Source: Clostridium algoriphilum (GTDB taxonomy: Bacteria > Bacillota > Clostridia > Clostridiales > Clostridiaceae). From it: 64,000 nt of DNA. The notes beneath the pieces are model-generated. The model saw only the letters and a list, made by a program, of their open reading frames with translations, made no database searches and was not told the origin of the DNA. The translations under genes and the position numbers were made by a program. Where the stretch lies: NCBI RefSeq assembly GCF_020443705.1, contig NZ_JAIZZK010000013.1, positions 44,266-108,265 on the forward strand. Reading direction: 5' to 3'. Below are positions 27,045 to 35,978 of this stretch, in pieces; position 1 is the stretch's first letter, and the number at the start of each line of letters is the position of its first letter.

Positions 27045-27086
27045 ATAACCCAATGTTGAGTTCAAAAACACATTGGGTTATTTCTA
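27045..27086 (+). terminator. Terminator after the Met-rich gene
   Basis: ATAACCCAATGT and its complement form a 12-bp stem with a 13-base loop, then TTTCTATT. Confidence 0.8.
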
Positions 27087-27268
27087 TTGGTTCGGATTAC
27101 TAGAAAAGCTCCTTTTACAATTTTCAAAATTTATTTCATATAATTAAATATATATAAATTTTTATGAATTTTTATGAATAAGCCTTGTAAATCCACCCTA
27201 AGTGGAGCATATTATACTATATAGTAAAAAACATACAAGCAACAAATACATATAAAAGGGGGCTGCGT

Positions 27269-27778
27269 ATGTTTAGTTATTTTCTTATTTTTTTTGCTAA
27301 AATAATTGAGGTTTCATTAACCACAATTAGAATAGTACTTATAACTCGGGGTGAAAAATTCTATGGTGCTATTATTGGTTTTTTTGAAGTACTTATATGG
27401 TTGTATGTAATTGGCACAGTGCTTATTGGAATAAATGAACAACCATTTAAAATGGTTACTTATGCATTAGGTTTTGCATGTGGAAATTACATAGGTTGTA
27501 TTTTAGAAGATAAATTAGCATTAGGATTAATGACAATAAACGCAATAGTGTCTGTTAAAGATGGCGAAGAATTAGCTAAAATATTGAGGAAACAAAATGT
27601 TGGCGTTACGCTTATTGAAGCAGAGGGATTAAAAGAAGAAAAAAAAATGCTTATACTACATGTTAAGAGAAAAAGAAAATCTGAAATACTAAGAGTAATA
27701 GAAAATTCTGAAATAAATGCTGTAATTTCACTAGCAGATACTAAAACTATTTATGGTGGATATGGAATTAGAAAATAA
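27269..27778 (+). CDS. UPF0316/DUF2179 membrane protein
   Basis: A 169-residue protein with three N-terminal membrane segments (about 1-75; VSLTTIRIVLITRGEKFYGA and GFACGNYIGCILEDKLALG are typical of UPF0316) and a cytoplasmic DUF2179 domain (about 90-169) ending DTKTIYGGYGIRK. DUF2179 occurs at the C-terminus of many firmicute membrane proteins and may bind a small ligand. Function unproven. Probably co-transcribed with the acetyltransferase 34 bases downstream. Confidence 0.85.
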   Translation: MFSYFLIFFAKIIEVSLTTIRIVLITRGEKFYGAIIGFFEVLIWLYVIGTVLIGINEQPFKMVTYALGFACGNYIGCILEDKLALGLMTINAIVSVKDGEELAKILRKQNVGVTLIEAEGLKEEKKMLILHVKRKRKSEILRVIENSEINAVISLADTKTIYGGYGIRK

Positions 27779-27812
27779 TATTAAATATGTAATTGGATAA
27801 GGAGTGTATAAA

Positions 27813-28379
27813 ATGTGTGAAAAAACAAAGATGCTAAATGGTGAAATATATAATGCCTATGATAAAGATCTAGTATTATTAAGAAATAAAGCTAGGCATC
27901 TTACAAAATTATATAATAATACTGACCCCGAAGAAACTACCGAGAGAATAGATATTCTTAAGAAACTATTTGGAAAAATAGGTGGAAATTTTGAAATAGA
28001 ACCTCCCTTTCATTGTGATTATGGAACCAATATAGAAATTGGTGAAAATTTCTATGCTAATTTTAATTTCTTAATCCTAGACGATGGACTTGTTAAAATT
28101 GGAGATGATGCATTATTTGCTCCTAATGTATGTATCTATACTGCAACTCATCTAGTTGATCCTACGTTAAGACCCAAAAATGCTGATTATACAAAGGCCG
28201 TTACTATAGGAAACAATGTGTGGGTTGGTGGTGGCTCTATAATAAATCCAGGTGTAACTATTGGAGATAATACTGTAATTGGATCTGGTAGTGTGGTCAC
28301 AAAGGATATACCAGCTAATGTTGTCGCTGTAGGAAATCCTTGTAAAATACTGAAATATATTAATGCTAAAACTTTATAA
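27813..28379 (+). CDS. maa: Sugar O-acetyltransferase (maltose acetyltransferase family)
   Basis: A 188-residue left-handed beta-helix acetyltransferase. After the N-terminal maltose-acetyltransferase motif (EKTKMLNGEIYNAYDKDL) come hexapeptide turns (IGENFYANFN, IGNNVWVGGGSIINPGV) and the catalytic His in TATHLVDPTLR. It moves an acetyl group from acetyl-CoA to a sugar hydroxyl. The ATG at 27813 follows AAGGAG; the GTG at 27804 overlaps that site. Confidence 0.9.
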   Translation: MCEKTKMLNGEIYNAYDKDLVLLRNKARHLTKLYNNTDPEETTERIDILKKLFGKIGGNFEIEPPFHCDYGTNIEIGENFYANFNFLILDDGLVKIGDDALFAPNVCIYTATHLVDPTLRPKNADYTKAVTIGNNVWVGGGSIINPGVTIGDNTVIGSGSVVTKDIPANVVAVGNPCKILKYINAKTL

Positions 28380-28412
28380 GAGAATTCACATTAAATCACT
28401 AATAAAGTAGAT

Positions 28413-28456
28413 GAGGCAAACTACTGAAGTATATTTCAGTAGTTTGCCTCTTTTTT
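28413..28456 (+). terminator. Terminator after the acetyltransferase
   Basis: GAGGCAAACTACTGAA and its complement flank a short loop, then TTTTTT. It may also serve the convergent gene. Confidence 0.9.
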
Positions 28457-28465
28457 AATTTTAGC

Positions 28466-29818
28466 TTACTCAGTTGGATGGTTAAATATCATACGGTCAT
28501 ATACGTGGTTGAATCCCATCTTCCGATAGAGATTTTTAGCACGTTTGTTATCAAGGTCTACGTGAAGAGACAAATTACCATCTGTCAGTTCGATAGCACG
28601 GCTAATTAGTTCTGATGCCACACCACGCCCTTTGTTTCCTATTTTAACACCAATATACGCTAGATGATATGTAGGAATAAATCTTTCAAATCCCATATTA
28701 ACAATAATGCAAATACCTTGTTCTTCACCATTTCGTTTTGCTATTAACAAAAATCCTTCTTTCATAGCTTTTTCTATAGCATCTACCGTCTCTCCAACTG
28801 AATCATTGTAATCGGATAACCAAGAACGTGTCATTTCAATTAAATCCTCTTTGCTTTTATAATCGAAACTCTTAATTTCGCATACTTCGATTTCGCTTCG
28901 CCCATCATTTAGAATAATTAAATGTTTCCCGCTTTTTAAACTTCCTTGTTTCACCTTTTGAATAAACGCTGCCATTGCATAGGATTCTTTTCTTGAAACT
29001 ATAACACCCTCAAGTTCACGTAGCATAGTAGCTGCATGCTTCAAATCGTCTTCTTCAATGCCAATCATTTCAACTCGCGTCTCTAAAATAATTTTCATAA
29101 TTATTTCAACAATTTCTGTATGTTTATCTGGTAAATATAAATCTTTTCTTTCAGTAATATCTTTATCATTTTCTTCCTTACCAATGTTCATCTTTTTAGC
29201 GTATTGATCCAAAACATCTTGCCATGATGGACTAGAACCACATAATAATTGAGGTAATTCACATAATTCTTCCTCTACCCAACTTTTTATTAGCCCACTG
29301 TAAATACTTGAAAGTGTATATCCATATGCTAACTGAAGAGTAATAGAATCAACTTTATAATCCATACGTTCCAAACATTCACTCGTCATATCCTCAAGTA
29401 CTAAATGACTGATAATATTATTCAAATTCCATTCGCACATTAAATACATGTTACTTTTTTCTGCTATATCTCTTAATTGTAGTCGTGAAAATGTATTATG
29501 TTTATCTCTCAAATCCATTAAAAAATCTTTGTTTAAACGTGATATTTTCCACTTTTCTTGTTTAAATAGCGGAATTTTCACTTCGAGTTCGTTTATCTTT
29601 GCAAATAACATTACGGATTTTATGTAGCATTCAGAACCGTCAACTAAAATTTTCTCAAACCCATTAGCAACAGCATCTCTTACTAATACCTCTGCAATAC
29701 GGTCATATTTATGTCCTGACGGATTAGCTCCCTCGAGTTTTAGATATATTTCTTCAATACCTAATGCCTTTTCTAATTTTTTCGCTCTCATTAATGGTGT
29801 TCTTCCACTTTTTCGCAT
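28466..29818 (-). CDS. Degenerate PLP-fold (threonine synthase-like) domain fused to a GNAT acetyltransferase
   Basis: A 450-residue fusion. Residues about 1-215 look like the fold-type II PLP enzyme N-lobe: GRTPLMRAKKLEKALG, IYLKLEGANPSG. The usual GSFKDR motif is replaced by GHKYDRIAE, so the Schiff-base lysine is shifted by one position. The Gly-rich phosphate loop and C-lobe of a complete enzyme are not evident. A linker (about 215-320) leads to a GNAT domain (about 320-450) with IGVKIGNKGRGVASELISRA, the acetyl-CoA loop. Probable role: N-acetylation guided by a non-catalytic substrate-binding domain. Target unknown. Confidence 0.7.
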   Translation of the reverse strand: MRKSGRTPLMRAKKLEKALGIEEIYLKLEGANPSGHKYDRIAEVLVRDAVANGFEKILVDGSECYIKSVMLFAKINELEVKIPLFKQEKWKISRLNKDFLMDLRDKHNTFSRLQLRDIAEKSNMYLMCEWNLNNIISHLVLEDMTSECLERMDYKVDSITLQLAYGYTLSSIYSGLIKSWVEEELCELPQLLCGSSPSWQDVLDQYAKKMNIGKEENDKDITERKDLYLPDKHTEIVEIIMKIILETRVEMIGIEEDDLKHAATMLRELEGVIVSRKESYAMAAFIQKVKQGSLKSGKHLIILNDGRSEIEVCEIKSFDYKSKEDLIEMTRSWLSDYNDSVGETVDAIEKAMKEGFLLIAKRNGEEQGICIIVNMGFERFIPTYHLAYIGVKIGNKGRGVASELISRAIELTDGNLSLHVDLDNKRAKNLYRKMGFNHVYDRMIFNHPTE

Positions 29819-30098
29819 ATAATCTCCTTCTATACTTAATTGTAATTAAATTAAAAAAACATTCCAACTGTTTTGTTCCTTTAGAGTTAGAATGCCCATT
29901 TCACTAAGTTATAGTTTTAATTGTATACATTATATCATTTTAAGTTTAAATCTGCAACTGCAGGTTAAACCATTACTAATGAAATTAGTATAATTTAACT
30001 CCTTTCTACAAGATTATTGAATATTTTGTTGATTAATATATAATAATAATAGTAATAATAAATTAATTATATCGATTACATCTAAGGAGGAATAAAGT

Positions 30099-31610
30099 AT
30101 GTCAGAAAACATAAAAAGTACTAAGCACTTATCATTGGTATCATTAGTTTTAATGATTTTTACTTCAGTTTATGGATTTAACAACATCCCAAGATCATTC
30201 TATAAGATGGGTTACGCCGCTATTCCATGGTATATCTTGTCAGGAATAACATTCTTTATTCCTTTTGCTTTCATGATGGCTGAATTTGGTGCAGCTTTCA
30301 AAAACGAAAAGGGTGGGATTTACTCATGGATGGAAAAATCAGTAGGAGCTAAATTTGCTTTTATGGGAACGTTCATGTGGTATGCATCCTATGTAGTTTG
30401 GATGGTTAACGTTGCATCAGGAGTTTGGGTTCCAATATCAAATGCGATATTTGGTAAAGATACAACACAGACTTGGGCTTTATTTGGAATAACGGGACTA
30501 ACTGGACCTAAAACTCTAGGACTACTTGGAATTCTTTGGATAATATTGGTTACCTATGTATCAACTAAAGGATTAGAAAAAATTAAGAAGGTAACTTCAC
30601 TAGGTGGTACTGCAGTTGCATTGTTAAACATAGTCTTATTTGTTGGAGCTATAGCAGTACTTATAGGAAATCATGGCCAACTAGCTCAACCGGTAGTTGG
30701 ACTTAGCTCATTCACATCTTCACCAAACCCTGCTTACACTGGAAATATAATTTCAGCTTTTGCATTCATAGTATTTGCTTTATTTGCTTATGGTGGTATA
30801 GAAGTTGTTGGAGGCCTAGTTGATGAAACAGAAAATGCTGAGAAAACATTCCCTAAGGGTGTTGTTATTTCAGCAGTTGTTATCTCAATTGGATACTCAC
30901 TAGGAATATTCCTTACTGGTATATTTACTAACTGGGCAACTGTTATGAATGACAAGAGCGTTCACTTAGGCAATGCTGGTTATGTAGTAATGGGCAACCT
31001 AGGATACGCTCTTGGTCAGGCATTCGGTGCAAGTGAAGCTACTTCATTAGCTATGGCACACGGAATAGCTAGATTCGTTGGAATTTCAATGTTCTTAGCT
31101 TTAGCAGGTGCTTTCTTCACATTAATGTTTTCTCCATTAAAACAGTTAATTTTGGGTACTCCAGCTAAGTTATGGCCTGGGAAACTTGCAAAAATGAAAA
31201 ACGGATTGCCTCAAAGGGCAATGTGGATTCAAGCTGCAATAGTTTGTGTTATGATTGCTCTTGTATCCTTTGGTGGAGATAATATGTCAAAATTCTTCGA
31301 TGTGTTAGTATCAATGACTAACGTAGCTATGACCCTTCCATACATGTTTATAGCGTTTGCATTCGCACCATTTAAAAAAAATAAAGATATTATTAAGCCT
31401 TTTGAAATATTTAAAACTGACAGAAGTGCTGTAATATGGACAGCAATAGTTATGTTCACTGTTGGGTTTGCAAACTTCTTCTCAATACTACAACCAGCAC
31501 TCGAAGGAGATTTAAAAACAACAATTTGGAGTATAGCTGGACCAATATTCTTTGCGGCGGTTGCCTGGATAATGTATTGGAGCTATGAAAAAAAATATAT
31601 AAATAACTAA
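30099..31610 (+). CDS. APC-superfamily amino-acid permease (YjeM-like)
   Basis: A 503-residue transporter with about 12 helices. LSLVSLVLMIFTSVYGFNNI in helix 1, EFGAAFKNEKGGIYSWME and FALFAYGGIEVVGGLVDE place it in the amino acid-polyamine-organocation superfamily, nearest the YjeM/glutamate-GABA-antiporter group. Substrate unknown. AAGGAGG precedes the ATG. Monocistronic, with a terminator overlapping the end of the convergent deacylase gene. Confidence 0.88.
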   Translation: MSENIKSTKHLSLVSLVLMIFTSVYGFNNIPRSFYKMGYAAIPWYILSGITFFIPFAFMMAEFGAAFKNEKGGIYSWMEKSVGAKFAFMGTFMWYASYVVWMVNVASGVWVPISNAIFGKDTTQTWALFGITGLTGPKTLGLLGILWIILVTYVSTKGLEKIKKVTSLGGTAVALLNIVLFVGAIAVLIGNHGQLAQPVVGLSSFTSSPNPAYTGNIISAFAFIVFALFAYGGIEVVGGLVDETENAEKTFPKGVVISAVVISIGYSLGIFLTGIFTNWATVMNDKSVHLGNAGYVVMGNLGYALGQAFGASEATSLAMAHGIARFVGISMFLALAGAFFTLMFSPLKQLILGTPAKLWPGKLAKMKNGLPQRAMWIQAAIVCVMIALVSFGGDNMSKFFDVLVSMTNVAMTLPYMFIAFAFAPFKKNKDIIKPFEIFKTDRSAVIWTAIVMFTVGFANFFSILQPALEGDLKTTIWSIAGPIFFAAVAWIMYWSYEKKYINN

Positions 31611-31614
31611 GAAT

Positions 31615-31648
31615 AGGATGATTTCTGTGTATGGCAGGAATCATTTTA
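31615..31648 (+). terminator. Terminator after the permease
   Basis: AGGATGATTTCTG pairs with CAGGAATCATTTT (G-U pairs allowed), seven-base loop, short T-tract. Confidence 0.65.
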
Positions 31649-32119
31649 CTTTGTCAAATCAGCAAACTCACATTCTATAATACTTTTTAATTTATTTGCA
31701 TTAATTTCTATTTGAAATCCTATTTTTCCAGCGCTAATAATTATCTTATCCATATCAAGAGCCCCTTCACTTATAAATGTCTTATATTGTTTTTTCATAC
31801 CTATAGGCGAACAACCACCTCTAATATAACCTGTATACTTATGAAGATCCAATAAGTCTAGCATTTCTATTCTTTTTTCATTAGTTACTTTAGCTACTTT
31901 CTTAAAGTCTATTTCTTCTCTAACTGGAATTACGATAACATAAATAGTTTTAGAAGCTCCATGTGTAACTAAGGTTTTATAAACATATTTTTCAACTCTT
32001 CCTATCTTATTTGCCACAGATATTCCGTCTACCTTCTCATCCTTAACATCATAAGTTATAACATCATATTCAACATTTATTTTATCTAAAATCCGCATAA
32101 CATTTGTTTTTATCATCAT
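31646..32119 (-). CDS. ybaK: Cys-tRNA(Pro)/Cys-tRNA(Cys) deacylase YbaK
   Basis: A 157-residue YbaK/EbsC-type trans-editing enzyme. The YKTLV stretch at about 47-51 supplies the catalytic lysine, and YIRGGCSPIGMKKQYKTF is the family signature. It clears mischarged Cys from tRNA(Pro). Start is one of two adjacent ATGs after GGAG. Another YbaK-fold gene lies at 35979. Confidence 0.9.
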   Translation of the reverse strand: MMIKTNVMRILDKINVEYDVITYDVKDEKVDGISVANKIGRVEKYVYKTLVTHGASKTIYVIVIPVREEIDFKKVAKVTNEKRIEMLDLLDLHKYTGYIRGGCSPIGMKKQYKTFISEGALDMDKIIISAGKIGFQIEINANKLKSIIECEFADLTK

Positions 32120-32251
32120 AATTCTCCTAACTACATTAAATTAACACGTTAATTTATAAACTCTCCTTATTATATCCTCTTTCTTCACCTTATGCACTAC
32201 CTAGACAAATAACATACTAATCATTCTCTTAATCTAAGAAGTTGAACTTAA

Positions 32252-32295
32252 CCACAAAAAACTGCTGAACTTACTTCAACAGTTTTTTTATGTGG
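32252..32295 (-). terminator. Terminator after the second Met-rich gene
   Basis: CCACAAAAAACTG and CAGTTTTTTTATGTGG form a long stem (one mismatch) with A/T tracts on both sides. Confidence 0.7.
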
Positions 32296-32344
32296 ATAAA
32301 ACTTAAAGTTAACTCGTTCTACTTAACATTACCTAGCGGTAATT

Positions 32345-32869
32345 CTAAAATCCGTAGTAGTTTCTTCCCCCAATTAAATTTCCAATAAGCAGTATTCTAG
32401 CTAAATCTCCAAGTATGCCTCCACCGCCGTCGCGACGTGATAAATCCCTCATACCATCATCATTGCAATCGTCGTCGTCATCGTCGTCTTTATGATGTTC
32501 TTTGTACTTGTCACATATATCTTTACACATATGATCCATTTCATCTTCGCTAGGGCAGTACATTTTTCCATATTTTGCTACAATCATATTATAGTGATGT
32601 TTAACCATTGGGTACATCCTAATATAAACCTTAGGATACATACTTTTTAAATCTTCATCATCTTCATCATCTTCATCACACATAGGCATATTCATCATGG
32701 GCATATTCATCATAGGCATGTTCATCATAGGCATATTCATCATAGGCATATTCATCATGGGCATATTTCCCATAGGCATGTTCATCATGGGCATATTTGC
32801 CATAGGCATATTCTCCATGTGCCTACACTGTCCAAGATTTTCACATTCTTCACAACGATAATCGTACAT
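32345..32869 (-). CDS. Met-rich NMPMx-repeat protein with acidic and C-terminal amphipathic regions, 174 aa
   Basis: Starts MYDYRCEECENLGQCRH (four Cys), then nine tandem NMPMx pentapeptides (residues 20-64), DEDDEDDED, a folded-looking part (about 75-120) with YPKVYIRMYPMVKHHYNM and MYCPSEDEMDHMCKDICDKY, a run of seven Asp, and a Gly-rich hydrophobic end GGGGILGDLARILLIGNLIGG. Starts with a TTG extension at 32881 are rejected because GGAGG lies there. Met, Cys, His and Asp clusters suggest metal binding; the C-terminal part recalls clostridial spore-coat-like proteins. Unproven. Confidence 0.7.
   Translation of the reverse strand: MYDYRCEECENLGQCRHMENMPMANMPMMNMPMGNMPMMNMPMMNMPMMNMPMMNMPMMNMPMCDEDDEDDEDLKSMYPKVYIRMYPMVKHHYNMIVAKYGKMYCPSEDEMDHMCKDICDKYKEHHKDDDDDDDCNDDGMRDLSRRDGGGGILGDLARILLIGNLIGGRNYYGF
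32678..32812 (-). repeat. Nine 15-nt tandem repeats encoding NMPMx
   Basis: AACATGCCTATGATG-like units repeat with very few changes in the minus-strand reading, suggesting recent expansion by slippage. Confidence 0.85.
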
Positions 32870-32980
32870 AAGTACCTCCAAAATAATATTTATTATACTT
32901 TATATTACTCTAGTACTCTTCTTTTGTTACTATAACATGTATTACCTTATAAAGAGATAACTGACTATTATGATTTTAAT

Positions 32981-33014
32981 AAAAAAACTAGGTAAATTTA
33001 TATTTACCTAGTTT
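32981..33014 (-). terminator. Terminator after the ABC permease
   Basis: AAACTAGGTAAAT and its complement form a 13-bp stem with four-base loop; T-tract on the minus strand. Confidence 0.88.
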
Positions 33015-33035
33015 GTCTACATCATATTTATAATA

Positions 33036-33989
33036 TTATGATACTATATCCCGTTTAGTAAAACCAATATATGAAATAGCATTAAAAATAATAAAATAAA
33101 CTATCAATACAATAATTGAGAATGTCATTGTCATTCCTTTAACCAATGGCTCCCCATTAATATATTGATTTAAATTAGTATTTGCGAACAAAATATATTT
33201 TGACCAATCAAATCTAGCAAGGAATACTGTTATTACATTCCCTACAGTTAGAAGAAAAACTCCAATTCCTATAGCCATTGCACTATTACGGAAAACTGTA
33301 GAAATCATAAATGATAAAGTAACCATCATAAGCAAGTTTATAGACTCAAGTCCATAAAGTTGCACAATATGCGACATCATACTAGTTTCAGTAATTATCC
33401 CACCTGAATTGGTAAGCAATGATGTACCTGCGCCCTTAAAGCTAAACAATATTCCTCCAAGAACAAATGATACCACTAAAAGTACTAAGAGCATTAGAAT
33501 AATATGCTCTATAACAGCAATATATTTTGACAACAATATTTTCCACCGCTTTGAAGGTCTAATTAGTAATAGTTTAATCGTTCCCCCTGAAAACTCGTTT
33601 GCCACTATGCCACCACCTATTATAATTGCAAAAAGGGCAATTAATGATATAAAGTTACTTGATATCCCTTCTACAAATCCCCATAATGAGTTACCTTGTA
33701 TAGGTTGCACATTATGTTTAAGACGATATTCATTAGTTTGTAACTGCTTAATACCCTGATCTTTTTGTGACTTTTCTATTTCTGGCTTAGCTATTGTTTG
33801 TTTAATAAATTGATTTTCAGTTGTTATATCTGCTTTCCAATTACTTGCAGGTGCTTGTGGAACTGCAAATCTAGTTACCAATCCGACAACTACTATAAGA
33901 AGAACCATTATTCCCATCATCACCCAAGTACTAGTATGATGGGCAAGCTTCATATTTTCATTACGAACTAAACTAATCATCTTACGCAA
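33036..33989 (-). CDS. ABC-2 type transporter permease
   Basis: A 317-residue membrane protein with six helices: one near 20-45 and five from about 110 to 310. FSGGTIKLLLIRPSKRWKIL in the cytoplasmic segment is typical of BcrB/ABC-2 permeases. Forms an exporter with the ATPase upstream, whose coding end it overlaps by eight bases. The likely start is a TTG with AGGGGG eight bases upstream. Substrate unknown; bacitracin-type or peptide antibiotic export is possible. Confidence 0.88.
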   Translation of the reverse strand: MRKMISLVRNENMKLAHHTSTWVMMGIMVLLIVVVGLVTRFAVPQAPASNWKADITTENQFIKQTIAKPEIEKSQKDQGIKQLQTNEYRLKHNVQPIQGNSLWGFVEGISSNFISLIALFAIIIGGGIVANEFSGGTIKLLLIRPSKRWKILLSKYIAVIEHIILMLLVLLVVSFVLGGILFSFKGAGTSLLTNSGGIITETSMMSHIVQLYGLESINLLMMVTLSFMISTVFRNSAMAIGIGVFLLTVGNVITVFLARFDWSKYILFANTNLNQYINGEPLVKGMTMTFSIIVLIVYFIIFNAISYIGFTKRDIVS

Positions 33990-34908
33990 TTTCGTTACCC
34001 CCTGTCATTTTCAAGAATTTATTTTCTAAACTTTGTTGTACCTTTCGAACGCCATATATCTTAATTCCCTGATCTACAAGCTTCTCAATTAACTCAGGAA
34101 TATTATCTATATCCTCTTTAATTTTAATCTCATTTCCATCAATTTGTGCTTTATAGTTACTATTAAGACTTTCTAAATATGTCTTCGCTTGTTTAATTGG
34201 TTTAACTATTAGAGCTACAGCTGAATCGTCGACATCATCAAGCATTTCGCTCATATCTTGAATTCCAACTAATTTTCCATTTTGTATTATTCCTACCCTA
34301 TCACACATAAGCTCCATTTCTGAAAGCAGGTGACTAGATACTATAATCGCAACATTTTCTTCTTTTGCAAGAGTTCTTAAATGAGTCCGTAGTTCATGAA
34401 TTCCGGCAGGATCTAGTCCATTAGTAGGTTCATCGAGTACCAATAGCTTTGGAGAATTAATTAGGGCTTGTGCAACCCCTAACCTTTGGCGCATGCCTAG
34501 AGAATATGTCTTTATTTTGTCATGTATTCTCTTATCAAGGCCAACAATTTTAATAACCTCATCAATACGTTCCTTCTTTACATCTGGGTACATTCTCCAA
34601 AAATGAACAAGGTTTTGATATCCGGTTAAATATTTATATAAATCTGGGTTTTCAATAATCCCACCCACTCTAGCAATGGCTTTTTCAAAATCCTTCTCAA
34701 CATTAGCTCCATCAATGTATATTTCACCTTTAGTCATAGTCATAAGTCCTAAAAGCATTTTAATAGTAGTAGTTTTCCCTGCACCATTGGGTCCAAGGAA
34801 TCCAAACACCTCACCAGAATGAACATCAAAAGTAAGGTCATCTATTATAAGTTTTTTTCCGATTTTCTTTGTAACATTCTTAATTTGCACTATATTTTTC
34901 ACTTCCAT
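33982..34908 (-). CDS. ABC transporter ATP-binding protein (BcrA-type)
   Basis: A 308-residue ATPase. Walker A GPNGAGKT at 39-46, signature YSLGMRQRLG, Walker B LLVLDEPTNGLDP, and a C-terminal extension (about 220-308) as in BcrA/NatA exporters. Open 31 codons further upstream, but AAGGAGG lies directly before the ATG at 34908. Operon with the permease gene. Confidence 0.92.
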   Translation of the reverse strand: MEVKNIVQIKNVTKKIGKKLIIDDLTFDVHSGEVFGFLGPNGAGKTTTIKMLLGLMTMTKGEIYIDGANVEKDFEKAIARVGGIIENPDLYKYLTGYQNLVHFWRMYPDVKKERIDEVIKIVGLDKRIHDKIKTYSLGMRQRLGVAQALINSPKLLVLDEPTNGLDPAGIHELRTHLRTLAKEENVAIIVSSHLLSEMELMCDRVGIIQNGKLVGIQDMSEMLDDVDDSAVALIVKPIKQAKTYLESLNSNYKAQIDGNEIKIKEDIDNIPELIEKLVDQGIKIYGVRKVQQSLENKFLKMTGGNEIA

Positions 34909-35054
34909 ATAGAACCTCCTTATATGTATTTTAAATTGTTTACCACTCAAAAACAGGTAATTGCCATAGTGTATTATAACACGTAGTACTCTATATTTCA
35001 AACCAGAGGCAATAGTTCCTGTACCTCAATGATGAACACTGATAAATCAACTAA

Positions 35055-35105
35055 TAAAAAAAGCTAACCCTATATGTTACACACATAGGACTAGCTTTTT
35101 GATTT
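35055..35105 (-). terminator. Probable terminator after the 153-residue gene
   Basis: AAAAAGCTAACCCTATATGT pairs imperfectly with ACATAGGACTAGCTTTTT; A/T tracts flank the stem. Confidence 0.65.
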
Positions 35106-35154
35106 GCATAATTTAAGCAGACACATCAAGTATGTCATTTATTAGTCGTATTCC

Positions 35155-35616
35155 TTAATCATTGTCCATATGTTTTGATTTTTCATCTGCAACTACTGTA
35201 AAATGAGGTATATTTACAGTAAACCAATTATAAATACTGATTACCTCCAAGAATGCTTTATCAGTCATATTTTGTTTCAGCAGTTCTCTCCAAGTGTTTA
35301 ATTGAACTTCCCAATAATCTGGGCTAAAACCCCTGCTCATATATGCGCGAAAAACCCCTAAAGTAGTATCCACCAGAATTCCTGAATCAGGTGTTTGCAA
35401 TATTGATGCAACAAATCGTAGATGATTATTATGATTTTCTTTCATCATTGTAATGTTTTTTTCGCCGCCTATAAGTTCTAAAATATCTTCTCTTCTAAGC
35501 ATTATCTCGTTCATTCCCACAGCGAGCGCTTCCATTTTGTCCACATATTCTTTTATTGAATCTTCACTAACTCTGCCTATTTTATCTGCACTTTTTACAA
35601 GTGTACTTCTTCCCAT
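35155..35616 (-). CDS. Hypothetical all-helical protein, 153 aa
   Basis: I cannot name this protein. It is soluble and predicted helical throughout, with LRREDILELIGGEKNITMM in the first half and YWEVQLNTWRELLKQN and YNWFTVNIPHF in the second. The pattern resembles a small sensor domain of the globin-like or RsbR-N type, but this is only a resemblance. The ATG at 35616 after AAGGA is chosen over a GTG at 35625 lying next to the site. Monocistronic. Confidence 0.6.
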   Translation of the reverse strand: MGRSTLVKSADKIGRVSEDSIKEYVDKMEALAVGMNEIMLRREDILELIGGEKNITMMKENHNNHLRFVASILQTPDSGILVDTTLGVFRAYMSRGFSPDYWEVQLNTWRELLKQNMTDKAFLEVISIYNWFTVNIPHFTVVADEKSKHMDND

Positions 35617-35978
35617 TCTAAACACATCCTTTTATGTATTTCTCTACAACACTATTTTTAAGTGAAGTATCGTCAACTTGAAGAACTTAACATTCCTTTC
35701 GTATAATCTAAATATTAAAATCATTAGTACTTTTATATAAAATTTAGAAATTCCCATGTTATTTTGTTTACTTAATATTATACTTTTATATAATTATGTA
35801 TACTATACTTATTCTATATTAATGAATAAATTCCTTTATTAACTAATATAGTTTTAATCGACTATATACCCTAATTTTGTACATAATAATATTATCTAAC
35901 TATTGACAACATTCAATAAAACACTTATCATACTTTTAAACTTAAAACTATTAGACCACAAATGAAAGAAGGCTACTT
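35617..35978. other. Intergenic region with the promoter of the YbaK-like gene
   Basis: 362 bases of AT-rich DNA between divergent genes. Apart from the promoter at 35903-35931 I see nothing definable. Confidence 0.5.
35903..35931 (+). promoter_or_regulatory. Housekeeping-type promoter of the YbaK-like gene
   Basis: TTGACA, a 17-base spacer, then TATCAT, about 50 bases before the start codon at 35979. Confidence 0.7.
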
